From positions 1 through 16,659 of the forward strand of contig JBOHHM010000182.1 of the NCBI GenBank assembly GCA_050725495.1: a DNA stretch of 16,659 nucleotides, given 5' to 3'. The notes beneath the pieces are model-generated. The model did not search any database, was not told the origin of the DNA, and worked only from the letters and a program-made list of their open reading frames with translations. Shown one piece after another: positions 7,286-16,659 of the stretch (position 1 is its first letter; the number at the start of each line of letters is the position of its first letter). Source of the stretch: JBOHHM01 sp050725495. Its GTDB lineage: Bacteria; Pseudomonadota; Gammaproteobacteria; Burkholderiales; Burkholderiaceae_C. The position numbers were made by a program, and so were the translations under genes.

Positions 7286-7794
7286 GCGCCACCCACGAAG
7301 TGGCCAGCGCGGGGGCAAGAGCCGCCAGCTACGAAGCCCTGGTCTCGCGCGAGCCCTTCGTGGTGAGAAAGCGCGTGCGCTGGGCCGATTGCGACCCCGC
7401 CGGCGTGGTCTACACCGGCAAGTTCACCGAATACCTGCTGATCGCGGTGAACTACCTGTTCGACGAACTCGGCCAGGGCAACTACGCGCAGTGGCTGAAG
7501 ACGCTGCAGCTGGACACGCCCTGCAAGGGCATGGACCTGGAGTTCCACGGCGCGCTGTGGCCCGAAGACGAGTTCGACATGCATTGCGGCATTTCGCAGC
7601 TGCGCCAGCACAGCTTCGACATCCGCGTCGAGGCGGTGCAGCAGGGCGGCCGCCGCGTGTTCACCGGCCGCTTCTCCCCGATCTGCATCAGCCGCGAGGT
7701 GCGGCGGCGCGTGCCGATCCCCGAGCAGATGCTGCAGGCCCTGCAGCGCTTCAGCCTGCCGACCCCTCCCATTTCCAAGGATTCTTCATCATGA
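7282..7794 (+). CDS. Acyl-CoA thioesterase, 4-hydroxybenzoyl-CoA thioesterase (hotdog) family
   Basis: This 170-residue hotdog-fold thioesterase carries the 4HBT signature RWADCDPAGVVYTGKF. Asp38 is the residue equivalent to the catalytic Asp17 of the Pseudomonas 4-hydroxybenzoyl-CoA thioesterase. About 20 residues precede the core and a Pro/Ser-rich tail follows it; the core length is normal. It overlaps the monooxygenase stop and the maleate isomerase start by 4 bp each, so it is translated together with them. Given the order, the likely job is hydrolysis of the hydroxylated aryl-CoA to the free dihydroxy acid before ring cleavage, as proposed for gentisyl-CoA thioesterases in the salicylyl-CoA pathway. 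The family and the catalytic Asp are visible in the sequence; the substrate is inferred from context. Confidence 0.88.
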   Translation: MSATHEVASAGARAASYEALVSREPFVVRKRVRWADCDPAGVVYTGKFTEYLLIAVNYLFDELGQGNYAQWLKTLQLDTPCKGMDLEFHGALWPEDEFDMHCGISQLRQHSFDIRVEAVQQGGRRVFTGRFSPICISREVRRRVPIPEQMLQALQRFSLPTPPISKDSSS

Positions 7795-8534
7795 GCCCAT
7801 TGCTGCGAATCGGTCAGATTGTCCCCAGCTCCAATACCACGATGGAAACGGAAGTGCCGGCCATCTTGCGCGCGCGCGAAGCACTCTACCCGGAGCGCTT
7901 CACTTTCCACGGCTCGCGCATGCGCATGCACAAGGTCACGCCCGAGGAGCTTGCCGCCATGAGCCGCGAAGGCCTGCGCTGCGCGGCCGAGCTCGCCGAT
8001 GCGCGGGTCGACGTCATGAGCACCGCCTGCCTGGTCGCCATCATGGCGCAGGGCCTGGGCTACCACCGCCAGGTGGAAGAGGATTTGCGCCGCATCGTGG
8101 CGCAGAACGGGGCCGAGAGCCGCGTCATGACTTCGGCCGGGGCGCTGATCCACGGGCTGAAGCAGATGGGGGCGAAGAAGGTCTCGCTCATCGCGCCCTA
8201 CATGAAGCCGCTGACCGACAAGGTCGTCGCCTACATCGAGAACGAAGGCATCGAAGTGATCGACCGGATCTGCTTCGAGATCCCCGACAACCTCGAAGTC
8301 GGCCGGCGCGACCCGATGCGCCTGCTCGAAGACGTGAAAGACCTGAACATCGCCAATGCCGATGCGCTCGTGCTGTCGGCCTGCGTGCAGATGCCGTCCT
8401 TGCCGGCGATCCAGCTCGCGCAGGACAAGCTCGGCTTGCCGGTCACATCGACCGCCGTATGTACCGCGCGAACGATGCTGGGCCTGCTGGGCCTGCCCGC
8501 AGCGATCCCCGGCTTCGGGGCGGCGCTGGCGTGA
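7791..8534 (+). CDS. maiA: Maleate cis-trans isomerase (Asp/Glu racemase superfamily)
   Basis: This 247-residue protein closely resembles NicE/MaiA maleate isomerases, which convert maleate to fumarate without a cofactor through a cysteine-succinyl intermediate. The N-terminus IGQIVPSSNTTMETE is the family signature. Two catalytic cysteines are visible: Cys80 in STACLVAIMAQGLGYH and Cys198 in LSACVQMPSLPA. Their 118-residue spacing matches the Cys76/Cys194 pair that I recall for the Nocardia enzyme. Other family segments, SAGALIHGLKQMGAKK, APYMKPLTDKVV and EIPDNLEVGR, are intact, and the length is normal. Last gene of the operon, it overlaps the thioesterase gene by 4 bp. Its presence implies that the pathway releases maleate, as happens when maleylpyruvate is hydrolysed directly or in nicotinate-type pyridine degradation. 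Arylmalonate decarboxylase is a related alternative but lacks this N-terminal signature. Confidence 0.9.
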   Translation: MSPLLRIGQIVPSSNTTMETEVPAILRAREALYPERFTFHGSRMRMHKVTPEELAAMSREGLRCAAELADARVDVMSTACLVAIMAQGLGYHRQVEEDLRRIVAQNGAESRVMTSAGALIHGLKQMGAKKVSLIAPYMKPLTDKVVAYIENEGIEVIDRICFEIPDNLEVGRRDPMRLLEDVKDLNIANADALVLSACVQMPSLPAIQLAQDKLGLPVTSTAVCTARTMLGLLGLPAAIPGFGAALA

Positions 8535-8739
8535 GGCATCACTGCGGGGAAACTCGACAGGGTCCTTCATCGAAGCTTCGCACTGGGCTGGTTGAGCGAT
8601 GCCGTACCCGCACTGGGGCGGCGCGGTGGCCGAGCTGCGCGACGCGTCGACTTTCTGCGCTGCTCGGCCGGTCAGCGCTACTCGGCGCTGCGGCTGCAGT
8701 GTGTGCACTCGTCAATAGCCGAACGCGGGATCGAACTGA

Positions 8740-8895
8740 TCGGCGGCGCAAGAATTGGTCGGCGGCGACCCGGCCGAGCTCGCCACTGATGGCGGTTCGG
8801 TGATCGACCGCGAAGCGTTTGAGGGCATTCAAAACCACCTGAAGCGCCTGAACTCACAAGCAAAACCGCTGTTGGCCCCGGTAGATCGGGCATGA
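8740..8895 (+). pseudogene. Unidentified C-terminal gene remnant (51 codons)
   Basis: An open stretch follows an in-frame TGA (8737-8739) and ends in TGA at 8893-8895. It reads like protein: GGSVIDREAFEGIQNH, then a basic helix and LLAPVDRA at the end. There is no convincing start codon or ribosome binding site, apart from a possible GTG at 8800. Upstream DNA in a neighbouring frame (SSIAERGIELIGG) looks like the continuation of the same decayed gene. I do not recognise the family. It may be the C-terminus of a gene truncated when the mobile element entered or was lost. Confidence 0.3.
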
Positions 8896-8904
8896 TCAGC
8901 TATG

Positions 8905-9259
8905 AATTGGATAGCGCCTGCTGCTTGCCCACGCGAATGCCGCGTGCCCTCCTTCCACGCGCGCGGCCAGCCTTACTCGCCCTTGGTCTCGGCGTGAACG
9001 GCGCGGATGTGCGCGAGCAACGCGTCGTTGCTGATGCTTGCCATCGCCGTTAGCCTTTTCGCGCCTGTTGCGCTCGTGGTAGCTTCGTGCCGGCGCCCGC
9101 CAGCCGACCATCGCAACCGGCGTTGACCCCGTTGCGCAGCGTCTGCTCAGCGATCCCAAGTATCTTCGATATTGCCGTCGGGCTCTGTCCGCGCTTGACC
9201 GTGCGAACCGCCTCGAGCTTGAACTCGAGCGTGTAACGCGCCCTTGAACTCTTCGCCAT
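8905..9259 (-). pseudogene. Decayed IS3-family transposase (OrfA start joined to OrfB fragment)
   Basis: The minus strand from 9259 opens with MAKSSRARYTLEFKLEAVR, followed by an HTH (ISKILGIAEQTLRN) and GRLAGAGTK. This is the standard N-terminus of IS3-family OrfA. The frame then breaks. From 9044 downward a different frame gives SISNDALLAHIRAVHAETKGE, the typical OrfB segment before GWPR, after which frameshifts at about 8973 and again nearer 8945 lead to GWPRAWKE and ARGIRVGK. The rest of OrfA, the start of OrfB and the DDE catalytic domain are missing. The element is therefore dead through an internal deletion plus small indels. It points away from the liu operon and is unlikely to drive it. 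Confidence 0.8.
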
Positions 9260-9305
9260 TGACGCCCTACTTGCTTCGATCGGATCACCTCAGCAAGGCA
9301 TGCGG

Positions 9306-9323
9306 TTTTCAGGGGCAACCTCA
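9306..9323 (-). mobile_element. Candidate terminal inverted repeat of the IS3 remnant
   Basis: Read on the minus strand, the segment begins TGAGGTTGCCCCTGAAAA. A TGA...TCA end is typical of IS3-family elements, and this one lies about 50 bases before the OrfA start, a normal distance. No matching partner is clear at the other end; a TGAGG at 8532-8536, overlapping the maleate isomerase stop, is only a weak candidate. The assignment is by position and terminal trinucleotide only. Confidence 0.4.
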
Positions 9324-9402
9324 GACTGCGCATCTGCTGTCGTGCCGTGGCAGGATTTGCAACCTCTGTGGCTGGCATGAATCCGGCCGTCCGTCTATGC
9401 TT

Positions 9403-9439
9403 GAAGGCCTAATCCTGGTTTCTCAAACCACCGGCCTTC
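9403..9439. promoter_or_regulatory. Two-part hairpin upstream of the liu-type operon
   Basis: Nested inverted repeats are seen directly. The outer arms are GAAGGCC (9403-9409) and GGCCTTC (9433-9439); the inner arms are TGGTTT (9416-9421) and AAACCA (9425-9430) around CTC. The structure ends three bases before the Shine-Dalgarno GGAG (9442-9445) of the gene at 9452. It could be an operator, a 5'-UTR stem that influences translation or stability, or a leftover of mobile-element insertion. No U-run follows, so it is not a standard terminator. Confidence 0.5.
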
Positions 9440-9451
9440 ATGGAGACAGAC

Positions 9452-11173
<1,722 letters not shown>

Positions 11174-11187
11174 AAGAGACAAGCCGA

Positions 11188-12795
11188 ATGACGACGCTCG
11201 AAACCCAACTCAACGCCCGCTCTGCCGACTTTCAGGCCAACGCCGCCGCGATGCGCGCGCTGGTCGACGACCTCAACGCCCAGCTCGCCAAAGCCGCTGC
11301 CGGCGGTGGCGATGCCGCCCGCGCCAAGCACCAGGCGCGCGGCAAGCTGTTGCCGCGCGAGCGCGTGCAGATGCTGCTGGACCCCGGCACGCCGTTTCTG
11401 GAGCTGGCGCCGCTGGCGGCCCATGGCATGTACCACGGCGATGCGCCCTGCGCCGGCGTGATCGCGGGCATAGGCCGTGTCAGTGGCGTGGACTGCATGA
11501 TTGTGTGCAACGACGCCACCGTCAAAGGCGGCACCTACTATCCGGTCACGGTGAAGAAGCACCTGCGGGCCCAGGAGGTGGCGCAGCAAAACCGCCTGCC
11601 CTGCATTTACCTGGTCGACTCGGGCGGCGCGAACCTGCCGAACCAGGACGAGGTGTTCCCGGATCGCGACCACTTCGGCCGCATCTTCTTCAACCAGGCC
11701 AATATGAGCGCCCAGGGCATTGCGCAGATCGCCGTGGTCATGGGCAGCTGCACGGCCGGCGGCGCCTATGTGCCGGCCATGAGCGACGAGAGCATCATCG
11801 TCAAGAACCAGGGAACGATTTTCCTGGGCGGCCCGCCGCTGGTCAAAGCCGCGACCGGCGAAGTGGTCACGGCCGAGGATTTAGGGGGAGGCGATGTGCA
11901 CACGCGGCTTTCCGGCGTGGCCGACCATCTGGCGCAGAACGACCTGCATGCGCTGGCCCTGGCGCGCTCGGCGGTCAAGAACCTCAATGCCAAAAAGGCT
12001 CCTGACCTTGCCGTGCGGGTGCCGGTTGCTCCTAAATTTGTAGCAGAAGAACTCTACGGCGTGATTCCGACCGACACGCGCAAGCCGTTCGACGTGCGCG
12101 AAATCATCGCCCGTATCGTCGACGGCAGCGAGTTCGACGAGTTCAAGGCGCGCTATGGCACGACCCTGGTCTGCGGCTTCGCCCATGTCGAAGGCATGCC
12201 GGTGGGCATCGTCGCGAACAACGGCATCTTGTTCAGCGAATCGGCGCTCAAGGGCGCGCACTTCATCGAGCTGTGCTGCCAGCGCAAGATCCCGCTGGTG
12301 TTCCTGCAGAACATCACGGGCTTCATGGTCGGGCGCAAGTACGAAAACGAAGGCATCGCGCGCAACGGCGCCAAGATGGTCACGGCCGTGGCCACGGCCG
12401 GTGTTCCTAAGTTCACCATCATCATCGGCGGCAGCTTCGGCGCCGGCAACTACGGCATGTGCGGCCGCGCCTACTCGCCGCGCTTCCTCTGGATGTGGCC
12501 CAATGCGCGCATTTCGGTGATGGGCGGCGAACAGGCCGCCGGCGTGCTGGCCACGGTCAAGCGCGACGGCATCGAGGCCAAGGGCGGGACCTGGTCGCCC
12601 GAGGAAGAAGAGGCTTTCAAGGCGCCGATCCGCCAGCAGTACGAACACCAGGGCCATCCCTACTACGCGACGGCGCGCCTGTGGGACGATGGGGTGATCG
12701 ACCCGGCCGACACGCGTCGTGTGCTGGCCCTGGGATTGAGCGCATCGCTGAACGCGCCGATTCCCGAAACCAGGTTCGGCGTGTTCCGGATGTAA
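11188..12795 (+). CDS. liuB: Methylcrotonyl-CoA carboxylase, carboxyltransferase (beta) subunit
   Basis: This 535-residue carboxyltransferase subunit has the length expected for LiuB/MccB. The enzyme moves the carboxyl group from biotin on the alpha subunit to 3-methylcrotonyl-CoA, giving 3-methylglutaconyl-CoA in leucine and isovalerate breakdown in the cytoplasm. Two crotonase-like halves are visible. The N-terminal half has RGKLLPRERVQMLLDPGTPF, GGTYYPVTVKKHLRAQE, YLVDSGGANLP and MGSCTAGGAYVPAMSDE. The C-terminal half has ELYGVIPTDTRKPFDVRE, GIVANNGILFSESALKG, FLQNITGFMVGRKYE, GSFGAGNYGMCGRAYSPRF and MGGEQAAGVL. The long GAHFIELCCQRKIPLVF context and the GRAYSPRF motif fit MccB rather than the propionyl-CoA carboxylase beta subunit. 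The gene is followed 3 bp later by liuC, and its partner alpha subunit lies at 14350. Confidence 0.95.
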   Translation: MTTLETQLNARSADFQANAAAMRALVDDLNAQLAKAAAGGGDAARAKHQARGKLLPRERVQMLLDPGTPFLELAPLAAHGMYHGDAPCAGVIAGIGRVSGVDCMIVCNDATVKGGTYYPVTVKKHLRAQEVAQQNRLPCIYLVDSGGANLPNQDEVFPDRDHFGRIFFNQANMSAQGIAQIAVVMGSCTAGGAYVPAMSDESIIVKNQGTIFLGGPPLVKAATGEVVTAEDLGGGDVHTRLSGVADHLAQNDLHALALARSAVKNLNAKKAPDLAVRVPVAPKFVAEELYGVIPTDTRKPFDVREIIARIVDGSEFDEFKARYGTTLVCGFAHVEGMPVGIVANNGILFSESALKGAHFIELCCQRKIPLVFLQNITGFMVGRKYENEGIARNGAKMVTAVATAGVPKFTIIIGGSFGAGNYGMCGRAYSPRFLWMWPNARISVMGGEQAAGVLATVKRDGIEAKGGTWSPEEEEAFKAPIRQQYEHQGHPYYATARLWDDGVIDPADTRRVLALGLSASLNAPIPETRFGVFRM

Positions 12796-12798
12796 GCC

Positions 12799-13584
12799 AT
12801 GGCCAATCTGCAGATCACACAGAACGGGTTCATCGCGACCCTCACGCTGAATCGCCCCGAGGTTCGCAACGCCTTCAACGACGAGGTGATTGCCGAACTC
12901 ACGCAGGCCTTTCGCGAGCTCGGTGCGCGCGACGATCTGCGCTGCATCGTGCTGGCCGCCAGCGGCCCGGCGTTTTGCGCCGGGGCCGACCTGAACTGGA
13001 TGCGCCGCATGGCCGACTACACGCGCGACGAGAACCTGGCCGATGCCGGGGCGCTGGCCGAGATGCTGCGACTGATCTACGAATGTCCGAAGCCGACCGT
13101 AGCGCGCATCCAGGGCGATGTGTTTGCCGGTGGCATGGGCCTGGTCGCGGCCTGCGATATCGCGCTCAGCGTGGACAGCGCCCACTACTGCCTCAGCGAA
13201 GTCAAGCTCGGCCTGATTCCCGCCACCATCAGTCCCTATGTGATCCGGGCCATGGGCGCGCGCGCCGCACACCGCTATTTCCTGACGGCCGAGCGGTTTT
13301 CGGCGGCCGAGGCGTTGCGCATCGGCTTGGTCCACGAGGTGGTGACGGCCGAGGCGCTCGACGCCAAGCTCGCAGAGATCACCGAGGCCCTGTGCAGCGC
13401 GGGCCCGGCGGCCGTGAAGGCCTGCAAGAAGCTGGTGCAGGATGTCGCGCAGCGCGAGATCGATGCCGCTTTGATCGCTCGGACGGTCGAGGGCATCGCC
13501 GACATCCGCGCCAGCGCCGAAGGCAAGGAGGGTGTTCAGTCCTTCCTGCAAAAACGCAAGCCCGGCTGGCTCGCCACCGCCTGA
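12799..13584 (+). CDS. liuC: Methylglutaconyl-CoA hydratase (enoyl-CoA hydratase/isomerase family)
   Basis: This 261-residue crotonase-fold protein is predicted to hydrate 3-methylglutaconyl-CoA to HMG-CoA, the step after methylcrotonyl-CoA carboxylase. The oxyanion-hole motifs are AFCAGADLNWM and GDVFAGGMGLVAACDI. Glu134 in SEVKLGLIPATISPYV is the conserved catalytic glutamate. The first catalytic glutamate of classical enoyl-CoA hydratases, in the GGG-x-E-L segment, is absent here (GGMGLV), as I recall for bacterial LiuC proteins. The assignment rests strongly on its place between liuB and liuD. The start follows the liuB stop by 3 bp with no strong ribosome binding site, suggesting translational coupling. 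General beta-oxidation hydratase activity is the alternative. Confidence 0.9.
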   Translation: MANLQITQNGFIATLTLNRPEVRNAFNDEVIAELTQAFRELGARDDLRCIVLAASGPAFCAGADLNWMRRMADYTRDENLADAGALAEMLRLIYECPKPTVARIQGDVFAGGMGLVAACDIALSVDSAHYCLSEVKLGLIPATISPYVIRAMGARAAHRYFLTAERFSAAEALRIGLVHEVVTAEALDAKLAEITEALCSAGPAAVKACKKLVQDVAQREIDAALIARTVEGIADIRASAEGKEGVQSFLQKRKPGWLATA

Positions 13585-13595
13585 CGCTGTACACC

Positions 13596-14231
13596 ATGGA
13601 CCACTGGACCCGCCTCATGGACACGCCCCAGCTGCTGGCCCTGGCCGCAGCCCTGGGCTGGGCCAGCGGTTTGCGGTTGTACGCGGTGCTGTTCCTCACG
13701 GGCGCGGCCGGCTTCATGGGCTGGATCGATCTGCCGCCGGGCCTGCAGCTGCTGCAGCACCCGGCCGCGCTCGCGGCCAGCGGCTTCATGTGCTTCGTCG
13801 AATTTTTTGCCGACAAGATTCCTCTGGTCGACACGCTCTGGGACCTGGTGCATACCGTGATCCGCATCCCCGCAGGCGCGGCCCTGGCCGCCGGCGCTCT
13901 GGGCGCCGATGGCGCCACGGCCGCCTGGGTGGCGGCGCTGCTGGGCGGCACGCTGGCGGCCACGGCCCATGCCACCAAAATGACCACGCGGGCCGCCGTC
14001 AACACCTCGCCCGAGCCGTTCTCGAACATCCTGGTGTCGCTGTTCGAGGATGGCCTGGTGGTCGGCACGCTGTGGCTCGCGACCCATCATCCGGTGATCT
14101 TCGGCATCGCGCTGTGCCTGGCGTTGGTGCTCATGGTCGCGCTGCTGGCCGTGCTGTTCAGGTTTCTTCAAGCGGTGATCGGCAAGATCGCCCGATTTCT
14201 CTCTGGCGCCAAGGCGCCGCAAGGAACATAA
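13596..14231 (+). CDS. DUF4126 integral membrane protein
   Basis: This 211-residue membrane protein has no assigned function. It has the look of the DUF4126 family: GLRLYAVLFLTGAAGF near the N-terminus, FVEFFADKIPLVDTLWD in the middle, and TAHATKMTTRAAVNTSPEP followed by NILVSLFEDG. Roughly five hydrophobic segments are visible, at about 10-35, 45-65, 85-125 (Ala-rich, possibly two passes) and 160-195, with a basic C-terminus. A second in-frame ATG at 13617 would shorten it by seven residues. It begins 11 bp after liuC, and its stop is directly followed by an ATG (14232) that opens a duplicated liuD start. It has no known part in leucine breakdown; transport or membrane support of the operon's substrate is only a guess. 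Confidence 0.85.
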   Translation: MDHWTRLMDTPQLLALAAALGWASGLRLYAVLFLTGAAGFMGWIDLPPGLQLLQHPAALAASGFMCFVEFFADKIPLVDTLWDLVHTVIRIPAGAALAAGALGADGATAAWVAALLGGTLAATAHATKMTTRAAVNTSPEPFSNILVSLFEDGLVVGTLWLATHHPVIFGIALCLALVLMVALLAVLFRFLQAVIGKIARFLSGAKAPQGT

Positions 14232-14349
14232 ATGTTCAACAAAATCCTCATTGCCAATAGAGGCGACCAGCGGCGAAGCCGCGCAGCGCCGAAGGTAAAT
14301 TGCATGGCATGCGCAGCGTGCGCAGGCGATTTCGACGCGGGAGTCCAAG

Positions 14350-14357
<8 letters not shown>
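14232..14357 (+). pseudogene. Duplicated, truncated liuD start read as a 41-codon mini-ORF
   Basis: Immediately after the DUF4126 stop an ATG opens MFNKILIANRG, nearly the same as the real liuD start MFSKILIANRGE. After codon 11 homology is lost (from 14265) in GC-rich repeat-like DNA. The frame runs on to TAG at 14355-14357, overlapping the real liuD start (14350) in another frame. The two copies differ in about eight of eleven codons, almost all at synonymous positions, so this is not a fresh tandem duplication. The overlap would allow ribosomes to terminate and restart on liuD. It may be a relic of an older liuD start disrupted by an inserted element, or a small upstream ORF that tunes liuD translation. 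Confidence 0.6.
14265..14349. repeat. Repeat-like insert with hairpin between the two liuD starts
   Basis: This GC-rich segment separates the two copies of the liuD start. It contains an inverted repeat with arms AAATTGC (14297-14303) and GCGATTT (14326-14332), enclosing two self-complementary TGCGCA units, and a preceding run of GCGAAGCCGCGCAGCGCCGA type. It ends with GGGAG (14339-14343), which serves as the ribosome binding site of liuD. The composition suggests a dispersed Comamonadaceae repeat; whether it recurs elsewhere in the genome cannot be seen here. Confidence 0.5.
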
Positions 14358-16422
<2,065 letters not shown>

Positions 16423-16437
16423 GCCCCGGAGGCTGCC

Positions 16438-16659
16438 ATGCGCATCAGCTTTTGCTGCACCGACACCAAAGCCGAGCCCTGGCTGCAAGGCCTGCGCGCG
16501 GCCCTGCCGCAGGCCCAGGTGGAGCTGTGGACCCCCGGCGCCGCGCCGGCCGACCATGCCGTGGTCTGGTCGCCGCCCCAGCAGTTTCTCGACGAACAGC
16601 CGCAGCTCAAGGCCATCTTCAACATCGGCGCCGGTGTCGATGCGCTGATGAAGCTGCGC
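16438..16659 (+). CDS. ghrA: GhrA-type 2-hydroxyacid dehydrogenase (glyoxylate/hydroxypyruvate reductase), 5' part
   Basis: Only the first 74 codons are inside the window; the gene runs off the right edge. The visible part starts MRISFCCTD and has WSPPQQFLDEQPQLKAIFNIGAGVDAL, the substrate-domain signature of GhrA-like D-2-hydroxyacid dehydrogenases, which reduce glyoxylate or hydroxypyruvate with NAD(P)H. The Rossmann domain and the catalytic Arg-Glu-His are beyond the window. GGAG (16428-16431) lies 6 bases upstream, and the gap to liuD is 15 bp, so it is probably part of the same transcript. A similar gene beside liuD would be an accessory in leucine catabolism with no obvious enzymatic role. 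Confidence 0.82.
   Translation, partial: MRISFCCTDTKAEPWLQGLRAALPQAQVELWTPGAAPADHAVVWSPPQQFLDEQPQLKAIFNIGAGVDALMKLR

Larger units (their letters stand above)
8535..9451. other. Gene-poor scar between the two operons
   Basis: About 900 bp separate the maleate isomerase stop from the acyl-CoA synthetase start without an intact gene. From 8535 to about 8739 I see nothing recognisable, only short frames broken by stops in every reading. An unidentified open stretch follows (8740-8895), then IS3-type transposase remnants (8905-9259), a candidate IS end (9306-9323) and a hairpin before the next operon (9403-9439). I found no clear intrinsic terminator for the upstream operon. Confidence 0.6.

Noticed and set aside
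12028..12052. AT-richer stretch in liuB that looked like part of a dispersed repeat
   Set aside because: It encodes VAPKFVAEELYGV, aligned to the normal MccB sequence with no extra length, so it is ordinary coding DNA.
11881..13551. Long minus-strand open frame opposite liuB and liuC
   Set aside because: It crosses two well-supported plus-strand genes and has no recognisable domain.

Overview
The window is GC-rich, densely packed DNA that most resembles a betaproteobacterium of the Burkholderiales, probably Comamonadaceae. The grounds are a Bug/TctC-type solute receptor, leucine/isovalerate (liu) catabolic genes in an order familiar from that family, and short GC-rich dispersed repeats that I recognise from Comamonadaceae genomes. 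The taxonomic call is inference from gene content and memory, not from a search.

Left half (about 270-8534): a divergently transcribed TetR-type regulator faces a compact rightward operon of eight genes. In order these are an alpha/beta hydrolase, a secreted Bug/TctC receptor, an aryl-acid AMP ligase of the EntE/DhbE type, a VOC metalloprotein, an 85-residue orphan protein, a FAD monooxygenase of the salicylyl-CoA 5-hydroxylase / 2-aminobenzoyl-CoA monooxygenase type, a 4HBT-type thioesterase and a maleate cis-trans isomerase. The last five genes overlap by 4 bp at every junction (ATGA), so they are almost certainly co-translated. Together they suggest catabolism of an aromatic or heteroaromatic acid: uptake, activation, hydroxylation of the CoA thioester, thioester release, ring opening, and finally maleate to fumarate. 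No classical cupin gentisate dioxygenase or fumarylacetoacetase-type hydrolase is present, so the VOC protein, the small protein and the long alpha/beta hydrolase are candidates for the missing steps.

Middle (8535-9451): a scar without an intact gene. It holds an unrecognised 51-codon open stretch, a decayed IS3-family transposase with an internal deletion and frameshifts, one candidate IS end, and a strong two-part hairpin just before the next operon.

Right half (9452-16659): an acyl-CoA synthetase, both subunits of methylcrotonyl-CoA carboxylase (liuB, liuD), methylglutaconyl-CoA hydratase (liuC), a DUF4126 membrane protein placed between liuC and liuD, and the start of a GhrA-type 2-hydroxyacid dehydrogenase cut by the window end. 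This is the lower part of leucine/isovalerate breakdown; isovaleryl-CoA dehydrogenase and HMG-CoA lyase are not in the window.

The two most unusual structures are both at liuD. Its first eleven codons occur twice, with a diverged upstream copy interrupted by repeat-like DNA. A 90-bp repeat-like segment is also inserted exactly in frame inside its ATP-grasp domain, at a predicted surface turn, without breaking the gene.
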